Origin: CALKZN01 sp050633585 | GTDB taxonomy: Bacteria; Pseudomonadota; Gammaproteobacteria; Arenicellales; Arenicellaceae | Assembly (NCBI GenBank): GCA_050633585.1 | Contig: JBOEGT010000031.1 | Location: forward strand, 1-64,000 | DNA: 64,000 nucleotides | Direction: 5' to 3' | Part shown: positions 17,611 to 26,820 of the stretch, piece after piece | Layout: each line of letters starts with the position of its first letter | Numbering within the stretch: the first letter of the stretch is position 1 | Program-made: the position numbers and the translations under genes | The notes under the pieces: generated by a model | Database searches by the model: none | Told to the model about the DNA's origin: nothing | What the model saw: the letters and a program-made list of their open reading frames with translations, nothing else

Positions 17611-19128
17611 ATGAAGTTTCTATCAAAACAAATTCGGTTTCCAATTTTCAAACCTGCTCTCATTGGAGCAACAGTGATGTCATTCAGTTTGTTGGCATCA
17701 CCTGTATTAAGTCAAAATTCAGAAGCATCTTTACAACAAGCCAAGGCAACTATTCAGGATTTTGCGCCAAAGTCAGGCTTTGCTGACCTCATCGAAAAAA
17801 TCAGTCCAGCTGTTGTGCATGTTGCAATTAGTGGCACTCCGAAAAATACACTGCCGGAAGGTTTTAACTTTCCTCCTGGGTCGCCTTTTGAAGAATTTTT
17901 TAAACAAATACCAAGGCAACAAACACCTAAGAAACAACGTAAGCGTCGATTAGGTATCGGCTCTGGCTTTTTAATTTCCGCGGATGGTTATGTTGTGACT
18001 AATAACCATGTGATCGATAACGGTGAAGATATAACCGTCACGCTAGCCAATAATAAAGAGTTTGAGGCTAAATTGGTTGGAGCGGATAAAGAAACAGATT
18101 TGGCAATTTTAAAAATTGAGTCATCTGAAGCATTACCTTTTGTTCCTTGGGGAGACGATAAGCAGTCACGCGTTGGCGATTGGGTCATCGCTATTGGACA
18201 TCCTTTTGGTTTGGAAGGCGGTGCGAGTGCATCGACAGGTATTGTTTCTGCGGTGGGGCGTAATATTCAATCGGGCCGCTATGACAACTATATTCAAAGT
18301 GATGCAGCTATAAACCGGGGTAACTCTGGTGGACCATTGTTTAATCTAGATGGTGAGGTTATTGGAGTGAATACAGCCATTTTATCGCCAAGTGGCGGTA
18401 GTGTAGGTGTTGGTTTTTCAATCGCATCAAATCTTGCTCAATCAGTTGTTACTCAATTGATAGAAAAGGGCCAGGTTGAACGAGGGTTGATTGGTGTTCA
18501 AATTTCGCCAGTTGATGATGCGATAGCGGAAAGTATTGGACGTAAGAATAAATTAGGCGCATTAATTGAACGTGTTGTTCCCGGAAAACCTGCGGATAAA
18601 GCAGGCTTACGAGCTGGAGACTTGATTTTGCAGTTCAACGGGCAAGACATCGTTGAAATGCGTAATTTACCGAGGATTGTTGCCGATACCAAAGTGGGCA
18701 AGCGTGTGCCTATTAAAATTTGGCGTGACGGTAAGTTATTAACTAAATCCATTACGGTAGAGAAGTTGAATAAGAACTCGTTTGCTGGCAGTCAATCTGA
18801 GGAGAAAAAACCGAAAGAAAACGAAAGAGAGACGGATGAAGAATTAGGTGCTGAAATTTTAACTATCACGCCTGAAGTGGCAGAAGAGTATAGCTTGGAG
18901 GAAGACATTAGCGGAGTGTTGCTACTGAACGTGACCAATGATGGTTTAGCGGCTTTTAATGGTTTGCAATCTGGAGATGTTGTGATTCGGGTTGGCAAGA
19001 AAAAAGTAAAAAGTGTTAAAAGTTTTAAGGGTGCTTTAAACAAAGCAAAAGAGGCAGGTGCTGGTTCAGTAGCGGTCTATATATCACGCAAAGGCGAGAC
19101 TCGTTTTCGAGCCTTTAGATTCCAATAA
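17611..19128 (+). CDS. degP: DegP/MucD-type periplasmic serine endoprotease
   Basis: Do/HtrA family protease for degrading or refolding damaged envelope proteins. The 505 residues have a signal peptide (hydrophobic core around 15-33, ending VLSQ). The trypsin-like domain has the catalytic triad His133 (TNNHVID), Asp163 (ETDLAIL) and Ser239 (RGNSGGPLF), followed by two PDZ domains (about 290-385 and 410-505). The linker between PDZ domains is charged and rich in E and K. AGGGG precedes the ATG. The two-component genes directly downstream suggest an envelope-stress unit. Confidence 0.94.
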   Translation: MKFLSKQIRFPIFKPALIGATVMSFSLLASPVLSQNSEASLQQAKATIQDFAPKSGFADLIEKISPAVVHVAISGTPKNTLPEGFNFPPGSPFEEFFKQIPRQQTPKKQRKRRLGIGSGFLISADGYVVTNNHVIDNGEDITVTLANNKEFEAKLVGADKETDLAILKIESSEALPFVPWGDDKQSRVGDWVIAIGHPFGLEGGASASTGIVSAVGRNIQSGRYDNYIQSDAAINRGNSGGPLFNLDGEVIGVNTAILSPSGGSVGVGFSIASNLAQSVVTQLIEKGQVERGLIGVQISPVDDAIAESIGRKNKLGALIERVVPGKPADKAGLRAGDLILQFNGQDIVEMRNLPRIVADTKVGKRVPIKIWRDGKLLTKSITVEKLNKNSFAGSQSEEKKPKENERETDEELGAEILTITPEVAEEYSLEEDISGVLLLNVTNDGLAAFNGLQSGDVVIRVGKKKVKSVKSFKGALNKAKEAGAGSVAVYISRKGETRFRAFRFQ

Positions 19129-19206
19129 TGAATGATGAATACTAAATTAAAAATGAAAGCGAATTCCGAATTACGACATTCTCCCATAGAGGAGAAGGAT
19201 AAAACT

Positions 19207-19905
19207 ATGCAAAATAAACAGTCAATGATTAATGTCTTGGTCGTCGAAGACGATCAAGAAACCGCCTCGTTTATTACCAAAGGTTTAACAGAATGTGGTC
19301 ATGTGGTTGACTATGCTGAAGATGGTCGAGAGGGGCTTTTAATGGCCGATTCATCTGAATATCATGTCATTATTGTTGATCGTATGTTGCCTAAAGTCGA
19401 TGGTGTGACGTTGACACGCACTCTCAGAGGCAATTCGAACCGTACTCCAATCCTCATGCTCAGTGCATTAGGCGAAGTGGATGATCGAGTCACTGGCTTG
19501 AAAGCAGGTGCTGATGACTATTTGACGAAACCTTTTGCCTTTTCAGAACTACAAGCGCGTTTAGAGGCGTTGGTTAGACGCGCCGAACCCGATGCGCCTG
19601 ACACTATTTTAAATGTCGGTGATTTGGAAATGGACTTGTTAAAACGCGAAGTGCGACGTGCTGAAGCAAGAATTGATTTGCAACCACGTGAATTTCGCTT
19701 ATTAGAATATTTAATGCGCCATAGTGGTCAGGTAGTGACACGTACTATGTTGCTAGAAAAAGTATGGGACTATCATTTTGACCCTCAGACTAACGTCATT
19801 GATGTGCATATTAGCCGTTTAAGAGGGAAGATCGATAAAGAGTTTGAATTTCCTTTGTTGCATACCGTTCGCGGTGCGGGTTATATGCTCAGCGAAGCGG
19901 GCTGA
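19207..19905 (+). CDS. OmpR/PhoB-family response regulator
   Basis: Two-domain regulator of 232 residues. The receiver has the acidic pair in VVEDDQ, the phosphoacceptor Asp in IIVDRMLPKVDG near residue 59 and the Lys in YLTKPF. The winged-helix output domain ends with DVHISRLRGKID and LHTVRGAGYML. The start at 19207 is set by a strong AGAGGAGAAGG. It lies 78 bp after the protease gene and before a sensor kinase, but a strong terminator (19967-19998) stands between regulator and kinase. Its targets cannot be read from sequence. Confidence 0.92.
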   Translation: MQNKQSMINVLVVEDDQETASFITKGLTECGHVVDYAEDGREGLLMADSSEYHVIIVDRMLPKVDGVTLTRTLRGNSNRTPILMLSALGEVDDRVTGLKAGADDYLTKPFAFSELQARLEALVRRAEPDAPDTILNVGDLEMDLLKREVRRAEARIDLQPREFRLLEYLMRHSGQVVTRTMLLEKVWDYHFDPQTNVIDVHISRLRGKIDKEFEFPLLHTVRGAGYMLSEAG

Positions 19906-19966
19906 TCAATCAATACAGTTGATTGAATGATGGTGATTTAAGCCTGAAAATAGGTGATTGTTACAG

Positions 19967-19998
19967 GTCAGAGTAGTATTCTACTACTCTGACTTTTT
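19967..19998 (+). terminator. Intrinsic terminator between response regulator and kinase genes
   Basis: A perfect 12-bp stem (GTCAGAGTAGTA at 19967-19978 with TACTACTCTGAC at 19982-19993), a 3-nt loop and a TTTTT tail. It ends 6 nt before the kinase ATG, so kinase expression requires read-through, or an additional start site within or just before the hairpin. Confidence 0.85.
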
Positions 19999-20003
19999 AT
20001 TGG

Positions 20004-21404
20004 ATGACGCTCGTGATATCGAAAAAACTTAATTTTTCTTGGAGAAGTTCTACTCTGCGTATTAGTTTGGTATACGCCGTAGTATTTTCGTTGTCCGTAC
20101 TGATTTTGTTTAGCTTTTTTTATTGGTTAACGATTGGTTATTTAAAGCAACAGGCTCGAGATACCATTGATGCAGAAATCACGGCTTTGCAAGAACGCTA
20201 CCAAGAAGACGGCTTTGTAGGCTTGCGCTTACAATTGGCAGAAAACATTGCCAATCAAACGCCGGGAGATCCCTCTATTTATTTGCTTACAGACGACGGT
20301 TATCGAACACTGATCGGAAACTTAGATCGTTGGCCTAAATTGGCATTTGATAAAGATGGGTGGATGGATTTTCAATTAGACGACCGCGAAGACGATTCAG
20401 TTGACTTGTTTAGTGCGATGGCAAAATCAGCCAGCATTGATAATCGCTTTTGGCTAATGGTAGGCCAAAGCATGAAAGATTTACGGCGTGTCCACGAACA
20501 GTTGTTGCGTGCGTTGCTCTCTGGTTTGTTTCTATTAGGAGGATTAGCATTGCTAGGTGGCTTTATTATGCGTGGCATGATTACTCGCCGTTTAGATGGG
20601 ATTAATAGAACCAGCCGCAAGATTATGCAAGGGAATATTCATGAGCGAATTGAATCTCATGGCACGAAAGATGAATTTGATCAGCTTGCGATTAATTTGA
20701 ATGACATGCTCGATGAAATTGAGTTAGGTATGAATAACGTTAGGCGTGTCTCAGACAATATTGCTCATGATTTGAAGACACCGCTAGCGCGCATTAAAAA
20801 CCGTTTAGAAGAATTACGTATTCAAGTTTCAGGTAATGAAGAATCTGAAGTGATGGTTCACCAAATTGCATCTCAAGCTGATCAACTGCTAGAAACCTTT
20901 AATGCATTGCTGAGAATTGGCCGAATTGAAGGAAATCAACAAAAGAAAGGCTTCAAAGAGATTAATGTTGTTGAGATTTTATATGATGTTCAAGAGCTAT
21001 ATGAGCCAGTCATTGAGTCAAATGGTTTACATTTTGAATTTGAAAGCATTGATAGAATTCCTTATTTAGTGGATAGAGATATGCTTTTTCAAGCCATTAT
21101 CAATTTGCTTGATAATGCAGTGAAATTTACGCCGAAAGAAGGAACGATTACGTTAAAAGCGACTAGGAATGGCCGTAAAGGTTATAAAATTCTTATTTCC
21201 GACACAGGGAAAGGCATTCCTCAACATGAGCATCATAATATCACTAAGCGTTTCTATCGCCTTGATTCAAGTCGGACTACACCGGGTAGCGGTTTAGGCT
21301 TAGCCTTGGTTTCTGCGATTGTACAGTTGCATGATATGCGGATGAGTTTTGGCGATAATAATCCTGGTTTTGTTGTAGAAATTTTGATCCCAAAAAAGTA
21401 TTAA
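20004..21404 (+). CDS. Sensor histidine kinase
   Basis: Membrane sensor of 466 residues, presumed partner of the preceding response regulator. It has an N-terminal membrane helix (about 25-48), a periplasmic loop of about 125 residues, a second helix (about 170-195), HAMP, the phosphoacceptor His in NIAHDLKTPLARIK, then HATPase motifs NLLDNAVKF, DTGKGIP and GSGLGLALV. The ATG at 20004 sits only 6 nt after a terminator tail, leaving no room for a normal ribosome binding site. A GTG at 20013 preceded by GGATGA is an alternative start. Confidence 0.9.
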   Translation: MTLVISKKLNFSWRSSTLRISLVYAVVFSLSVLILFSFFYWLTIGYLKQQARDTIDAEITALQERYQEDGFVGLRLQLAENIANQTPGDPSIYLLTDDGYRTLIGNLDRWPKLAFDKDGWMDFQLDDREDDSVDLFSAMAKSASIDNRFWLMVGQSMKDLRRVHEQLLRALLSGLFLLGGLALLGGFIMRGMITRRLDGINRTSRKIMQGNIHERIESHGTKDEFDQLAINLNDMLDEIELGMNNVRRVSDNIAHDLKTPLARIKNRLEELRIQVSGNEESEVMVHQIASQADQLLETFNALLRIGRIEGNQQKKGFKEINVVEILYDVQELYEPVIESNGLHFEFESIDRIPYLVDRDMLFQAIINLLDNAVKFTPKEGTITLKATRNGRKGYKILISDTGKGIPQHEHHNITKRFYRLDSSRTTPGSGLGLALVSAIVQLHDMRMSFGDNNPGFVVEILIPKKY

Positions 21405-21444
21405 AATTGCATGTGATGAAGCCGTTTAATTTAGCGGGTAATAT

Positions 21445-21996
21445 TTATTGCTTGATAACTCGATAACGGCTGGCATTGTTGCCAGGATTTTTATGGAATT
21501 GATGAGCTTTGATGTAGCGTAAGTGAACGGTTTGGCCTTGCCATTGATCCCATGCATATATGCCATTGGCATCTTGGTGAGAATATATGGCGGCGTGGTA
21601 ACCTGAACGGTTAGGGTATTTACCTTTCCTGAACGTGGCAATGGCAGCTCCTTCGGGAATATTTTTTCCAAACACTAAGCTTCCGGGCTTCCAAAACTTA
21701 GTGAGTGGTGCATTGGAGCATAATTTAATGAAGTCTACGCACTCACCGTCGCCGATTGATTTCCCTTTAAATACAGCAGCACCTTCGCAAATATAACCGT
21801 TGAAAGTGCTTTTAGTTGTCAATATATTGGCATTTTTTGTTGGGGCATCATGTGCAGGTGGTTGTGCCTTCTTGCTTGGCTCTAAAATGCTAGATGCAGA
21901 CTCTATGGGTGCTGGAGGGTTATTTGTACAAGCAGTTAAAAACAGGCTGATGCTGCAACTTAAGATGATGTAATAACATGTAGATGCCTGTTTCAT
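21445..21996 (-). CDS. Lipoprotein with BPSL0067-like cysteine-peptidase core
   Basis: A 183-residue predicted lipoprotein (signal peptide with lipobox LTAC, Cys23). After a Pro/Ala-rich linker (about 26-60) comes a domain with GECVDF (Cys86) and GYHAAIYSH (His134), separated by GAAIATFRKGKYPN. That spacing and motif pair match the BPSL0067 family, which is related in fold to NlpC/P60 and CHAP amidases. A role in cutting peptidoglycan peptides is therefore likely but inferred. It lies between two two-component systems, convergent with the first and divergent from the second, so it could be a target of either. Confidence 0.7.
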   Translation of the reverse strand: MKQASTCYYIILSCSISLFLTACTNNPPAPIESASSILEPSKKAQPPAHDAPTKNANILTTKSTFNGYICEGAAVFKGKSIGDGECVDFIKLCSNAPLTKFWKPGSLVFGKNIPEGAAIATFRKGKYPNRSGYHAAIYSHQDANGIYAWDQWQGQTVHLRYIKAHQFHKNPGNNASRYRVIKQ

Positions 21997-22113
21997 AAGG
22001 TTTAGTGAAAGTACTTTTTTTCACACTTAAATCACCTGTAATCAAATACTATTTTGATTAAATTAGGGCGTATTATTTTAACATTAGTAAAAAAACCAAT
22101 ATACAAGGTAATT

Positions 22114-22803
22114 ATGACAAAGTCGAAAGGTACAATACTGATTGTAGAAGATAATAAGGACATTGCAGAAATGATGTATACATTTTTTGAAAGTCGTGAC
22201 TATGTGATGGATTACGCCTTAGATGGACGTACGGCTTTAAATTTAGCCGAACAAAATCATTATGATGTCATTGTGCTTGATCTAATGCTTCCTGATATTG
22301 ATGGGGTAAATATCTGCAAACGTTTTCGTGAAGAAATGAATGTGGTCGCCCCTATATTAATGCTCACTGCACGTGATACCTTGCAAGACAAGGTCGCAGG
22401 ATTAGATGCGGGAGCAGATGATTATCTCGTTAAACCTTTTGAGTTATTAGAAGTTGAAGCGCGTATTAATGCCTTAATGAGAAGGAAGTCAATTGTTGTG
22501 CAAGAAGAAATTCTTGAAGTAGAAGATTTAAAAGTCAATTTAGGCACCTTGCAAGTGACCCGATCTGGCAAAGAGCTAATTTTATCTCCCATTGGCTACA
22601 AAATTTTAGTGTTATTAATGCGTTCTACACCAAAAGTCGTGAGCAGGCGAGAAATTGAAAGTGAAGTCTGGGGAGATATTCTTCCGGATAGCGATACCCT
22701 TCGAAGTCATTTATATAATTTACGAAAAGTTCTTGATAAACCGTTTGATAAAAAAATTCTCCATACCATACAAAGCCGCGGTTATCGCATTGGCGATATA
22801 TAA
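22114..22803 (+). CDS. OmpR-family response regulator
   Basis: A 229-residue regulator with receiver motifs VEDNKD, VLDLMLPDIDG (phosphoacceptor near residue 56) and YLVKPF, and a winged-helix domain ending TIQSRGYRIGDI. AAGGTA precedes the ATG at 22114; the frame is open upstream but has no supporting signals. It forms a pair with the kinase 57 bp downstream. It is divergent from the BPSL0067-like lipoprotein, a common arrangement for a regulator and a target. Confidence 0.9.
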   Translation: MTKSKGTILIVEDNKDIAEMMYTFFESRDYVMDYALDGRTALNLAEQNHYDVIVLDLMLPDIDGVNICKRFREEMNVVAPILMLTARDTLQDKVAGLDAGADDYLVKPFELLEVEARINALMRRKSIVVQEEILEVEDLKVNLGTLQVTRSGKELILSPIGYKILVLLMRSTPKVVSRREIESEVWGDILPDSDTLRSHLYNLRKVLDKPFDKKILHTIQSRGYRIGDI

Positions 22804-22860
22804 GGCTGAATGAGTTATAAGGCTTTGGTTTAACGCACCGTAACCATTAAACTTGCTGGT

Positions 22861-24252
22861 ATGGCTCAAGAAATAAGACGAAAATTTAAACGTATTTTTA
22901 TTGTTCGTGCAGTTCTTCTCGCGGTACTAGCGCTGTTGTCGGTGCTTTTTTCAACTCTGACACTGGAACAGTTTTTAATTAAGAGTGCTTTGCGCTCTGA
23001 AGCGGATTATTTTTGGCAAAAAAATACGAACCATAAAAACGTCTCTGCACCGGATACATGGAATTTGAAGGGTTTTTTGCTGGTAACGGATAAAGAAGGT
23101 GTTTCGATAGTCCCTAAAACACCTGGAGAATCTGCGCAAGAAGAAGCTATTTTGAAAGGCTTATTTACCGAGAAAGAGTTGGAGCACATGGAGCAGAGCT
23201 CGCCATCATTCTTGATGTCGATAGCAACAGGGTTTACTCGTCTTAACAGTCAACCCGGGTATTCACTGCTTTACAAAACGGAGCGCAACGATCGACAGCT
23301 ATTACTGTTTTTTGATGGAGAGAATGTTAGAAGCTTAGCTATATTTTTAGGCATTATACCCCTGATTTTATTTTTATTGATTAGTTACCTTTTAGTGTGG
23401 TTATTTTATCGCAAAGCCAAAGAAATGCTGTCACCTATTACATGGTTAGCCTCAAAGTTTGCCGACTTCAACCCGGTGAGTGCAAATATGCCATCCATTA
23501 ATCTAAGCGAAATGCCCAGTGACGCTGATTACGAGGCAACGATTTTGGCAGAATCTTTATCTGAGTATGTGCAACGAATCGAAAAGTTTATCGGCCGTGA
23601 AAGGGCATTTACACGGGATGTTAGTCATGAACTTCGCACGCCATTAACGGTGATTCAGATGGCAACCGAGATGATGGAGGTTGAGAATCAGTTATCGGAG
23701 AAAGATAGAAAGACGTTAAGCAGGATTAAAGGTGCCAGCAAAGATATGCTGGAGTTAGTTGAAGTCTTTTTAATTCTTGCTCGTGAGAGTGATAATCAAA
23801 TTGAGGAATCAGATGTTGATATTCATGATGTTATTGAGCATGAGTTGGCGCAATCAGAGTCTTTAATTCAGGGTAAACCCGTCAATGTAGTGATTAAACA
23901 ATACGCGGAGCTAAATGTGGTTAGCTCTGCAAAAATTTTAGAGGTTTTGCTTGGAAACTTGATTCGTAATGCCTTTAAGTACACGAATGAAGGATCCGTG
24001 ACGATTGCAATTACTCAATCCAGTGTTTCGATAATTGATACAGGAATAGGCATGTCAGAGGCCCAGTTAGAGCAGGTTTTTGACCCGTATTTTAGAGCGG
24101 GTACTCGCCCAGATGGAGGGCATGGCGTTGGGTTGACCATTGTTAAACGTATATCAGATCGTTTTAACTGGTCTATTTCAATTGACAGTGAATTAGGCAA
24201 AGGATCAACGGTAACCGTTAATTTTATGACCCCTTCTAAAGCAAACGAATGA
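22861..24252 (+). CDS. Sensor histidine kinase
   Basis: Membrane sensor of 463 residues. It has two membrane helices (about 12-35 and 160-182) around a 120-residue periplasmic domain, no clear HAMP consensus, the phosphoacceptor His in RDVSHELRTPLTVIQ and HATPase motifs NLIRNAFKYT, DTGIGM and GHGVGLTIVKRI. Its second position in a pair with the OmpR-type regulator supports the partnership. The ligand is unknown. Confidence 0.9.
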   Translation: MAQEIRRKFKRIFIVRAVLLAVLALLSVLFSTLTLEQFLIKSALRSEADYFWQKNTNHKNVSAPDTWNLKGFLLVTDKEGVSIVPKTPGESAQEEAILKGLFTEKELEHMEQSSPSFLMSIATGFTRLNSQPGYSLLYKTERNDRQLLLFFDGENVRSLAIFLGIIPLILFLLISYLLVWLFYRKAKEMLSPITWLASKFADFNPVSANMPSINLSEMPSDADYEATILAESLSEYVQRIEKFIGRERAFTRDVSHELRTPLTVIQMATEMMEVENQLSEKDRKTLSRIKGASKDMLELVEVFLILARESDNQIEESDVDIHDVIEHELAQSESLIQGKPVNVVIKQYAELNVVSSAKILEVLLGNLIRNAFKYTNEGSVTIAITQSSVSIIDTGIGMSEAQLEQVFDPYFRAGTRPDGGHGVGLTIVKRISDRFNWSISIDSELGKGSTVTVNFMTPSKANE

Positions 24253-24320
24253 CGATGCGAGTTTTCATATAGGCCCATCACAGCATTATTTGAAATTATG
24301 AGTAATGCTTCCTTGCGTGG

Positions 24321-25421
24321 TTAGTTTAGACAATGCTTTTGATGATATTGGCGGAAAAACTTTACTCGCAGTTTTGTTGCGGGGTGTGATGCGATGAAAT
24401 CTGAACTCAGTATGTCATCATTTTCTTCTAAACGTTCAGATTGATGATTTTCAGGCTTGTTTGCATGGCCGCCTAACACTTCAAAAAAGTGTGCCATCAT
24501 TTCAAGGTTTTCAGAAGAGCAGTTTAAATATTCGACGGCATAGTGATCTGCTTCAGTTTCAAAGTCACGCGCATATTTTAATTGCGTTAAAATAGCGGGT
24601 GCGGTCACTAGAGTGCTTGAAGCGCCGGAAATGTCTCCAGTGATCCATGCCACAAGGAATGTAAGTAATGAGCCCCTGACAATTTGTCTAAGGCTATGTT
24701 GCCCATCTAAATGGCCAATTTCATGGGCGATAACACCGGCTAATTGTATGTCGTTGTTTACTAATTTAACGAGTTGGTCTGTCATCACGATCGTTCCCGA
24801 AGGGAAAGCCAAAGCATTTGCCCCAATGCTGTGCTCAGCGTCACGTAATTTAAATTGGTACACCTTTTCCGTTCGTTTTAAGTCGTTCTGAGAGGCTAGC
24901 TGGAGTGTGACTCGTTGGAACAGTGATTGAAGCTCTTGTTGGCGTGATTCACTGAGTTTGCTTGGTTTGAACCAATCTTCTTCAAGTTTGCTTAGCAATG
25001 AATTTTCAATGGCTGATGTTGTTTGTTCTGGCAATGCATCGACAATATAATCCGCCGCGCCAGGTATGCCCCAACGAATCAAGGCCCACACAAAAGAAAT
25101 TGTGACAAAAATGGAGACTAAAATGAGTGGTAAATTAGACTCAAGCTGATGTAATAAACCCTGTGTGTTTTCCGGGTGAATGAAGGAGCTCAATTCATCT
25201 ACTTGATCATTATCGAGTGTTTCAAATCGGCCAAAGCTATCAATTTCAATATATCTTGCTGATGAGCCTAATCGTGAACTAATACGTAACTGTTCTTTTG
25301 ACAGAACGTGTAATTTTCCTTCAACGTTGAGTGTGATTGAATCGAATGAGTCAACAGCAATGTTTGCTTTATTCGCGATTGATGACGTGCCATCATAGAT
25401 TTTTCCAGAAATTTTCATCAT
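24321..25421 (-). CDS. M48-family membrane metalloprotease
   Basis: Zinc metalloprotease of about 366 residues. An N-terminal beta-rich domain (MKISGKIYDG onwards, about 1-90) precedes a membrane helix (about 98-118). The catalytic HEIGH (VIAHEIGHLDGQHS) is near residue 238, with the third ligand in FETEADHYAVEYL. The start is ATG 25421 or 25418; the codon before is TTG. It is 11 bp behind the YjgN-like gene on the same strand. M48 proteases with this N-terminal domain commonly pair with DUF898/YjgN proteins, so the two are likely co-functional in the envelope. Confidence 0.88.
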   Translation of the reverse strand: MMKISGKIYDGTSSIANKANIAVDSFDSITLNVEGKLHVLSKEQLRISSRLGSSARYIEIDSFGRFETLDNDQVDELSSFIHPENTQGLLHQLESNLPLILVSIFVTISFVWALIRWGIPGAADYIVDALPEQTTSAIENSLLSKLEEDWFKPSKLSESRQQELQSLFQRVTLQLASQNDLKRTEKVYQFKLRDAEHSIGANALAFPSGTIVMTDQLVKLVNNDIQLAGVIAHEIGHLDGQHSLRQIVRGSLLTFLVAWITGDISGASSTLVTAPAILTQLKYARDFETEADHYAVEYLNCSSENLEMMAHFFEVLGGHANKPENHQSERLEENDDILSSDFIASHPATKLRVKFFRQYHQKHCLN

Positions 25422-25432
25422 CAAAATCTTGC

Positions 25433-26629
25433 TTATATAGCGACATCGATATCAAAAACATCGCCAAACTCTTCTCCGAAAGCCGCTTGTTCTACTTGTT
25501 TATTGGTAATAAATTCTTCAAGGTTACGGTTCACTTGTAGGGCTGTTTTATCTGCTCTATATTGCGCTGTTCTTACTTTCGCCCAAGGAATGAAAAAACC
25601 AAGGGTGAGTATGATGCCGATGGTGTTAGTCACATACAAAATGGCTAAGCTTTTGGTATCCATTCGAGCACGAAATTTATTGTCACCTACTTTACTAGTT
25701 TGATACACCAAGTTATAAACTTGCGAGCTTATATAGGCAAATAAAAGCGCGTATGCCGTAATGGAACCTAATGACACTAAGAGGCTGGCCCAGAGAGGTA
25801 AGCCTGTAGATCTTGTTAAAATGGAAATCGTTGAGACGTCACCGAAAGCGTAAAGTATGGCAAAGAAAGTGCCAAACGTGAGTAGGGCAGCGCCATAGGC
25901 TTTTAAGTAAATCCCATAAAAAGGTTTTTCATTGGAAAGTTTAGACGTAAATTGTGTTTGCCCAAAAGAGTGATTTTCTACAATAAAACGTTTGGTCTTA
26001 TACACCACATAAGGATAAGCCAATAAACTCACTAAGACTGACAAAGGTGCGGCATATATCAGGTTTTTTTCTAAAGCCGGTGACATTCCTCCTACTTGAG
26101 TAAATGCCATCATTGCAATGATGCCTACTAAAACTGGTAAAAGTAGTACAAGGGGTATCAGGAAAAAGACGAGGTAAGCGCTTTTAAAGTTTTGTTGAAA
26201 GCTAAAGCGGACATTTCTATATTGGCTATACCGCGCATTAAAAGATAACGATTTGACGATGATCCAAGGGGTAACAATGATTAATATGAGCAGAAAGGCA
26301 AAGTATAGTGGCGTATAAAAGCTCGCAGCAGCTTCGTAAGCAATATAAAACGCTATGGCAATAATGCGGCCCTTTAAGATTTGTATGGGTTCTGCCGTGT
26401 ATTCAAATGCTGATCCAGCAAGGTAAGTGTTGCCATAAAAATATTGTTTGTTCCTTACTTTGGCCCACGCTGAGTAAATTCCGAGGGTTACAATAGTTAG
26501 CAGGATATTGACAATCCATATTTTAAAGTACTCTCCGCCAGAACCAGTGAAGGTGAATCGTTCGATTTTTGCGTTGCGGGGAATGTTGATATCATCCTGT
26601 GAAGGGATATTTATATTGTCTAAACTCAT
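25433..26629 (-). CDS. YjgN-family (DUF898) membrane protein
   Basis: A polytopic inner-membrane protein of 398 residues with two copies of the DUF898 signature: FTFTGSGGEYFKIWIVN...LGIYSAWAKVRNKQYF near the N-terminus and a later LGFFIPWAKVRTAQYRA. About nine membrane helices are visible. The ATG at 26629 with CAGGAAA upstream is preferred over the longer frame. The biochemical function of the family is unknown. It is the first gene of a pair with the M48 protease. Confidence 0.85.
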   Translation of the reverse strand: MSLDNINIPSQDDINIPRNAKIERFTFTGSGGEYFKIWIVNILLTIVTLGIYSAWAKVRNKQYFYGNTYLAGSAFEYTAEPIQILKGRIIAIAFYIAYEAAASFYTPLYFAFLLILIIVTPWIIVKSLSFNARYSQYRNVRFSFQQNFKSAYLVFFLIPLVLLLPVLVGIIAMMAFTQVGGMSPALEKNLIYAAPLSVLVSLLAYPYVVYKTKRFIVENHSFGQTQFTSKLSNEKPFYGIYLKAYGAALLTFGTFFAILYAFGDVSTISILTRSTGLPLWASLLVSLGSITAYALLFAYISSQVYNLVYQTSKVGDNKFRARMDTKSLAILYVTNTIGIILTLGFFIPWAKVRTAQYRADKTALQVNRNLEEFITNKQVEQAAFGEEFGDVFDIDVAI

Positions 26630-26820
26630 TGCATTTCCTGTTGCTTTAACGACTCTCTGTATGACATTACTGCGGTAAAACTTAGCTCGCTTGGCACGAT
26701 GAACATAAGTGAACATGACGACATTTTTTCATGTTTGCACGAGTATATCCTTGTCAGTTTCAAGTTTCTAAAAAAAAATGATAAAAGGTCAAAAGTTTTA
26801 CAGAGAGTGTCGTGAAACTG

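Noticed and set aside
19132..19206. Longer start of the first response regulator
   Set aside because: The extra 25 codons look non-homologous and a strong AGAGGAGAAGG sits just before ATG 19207.
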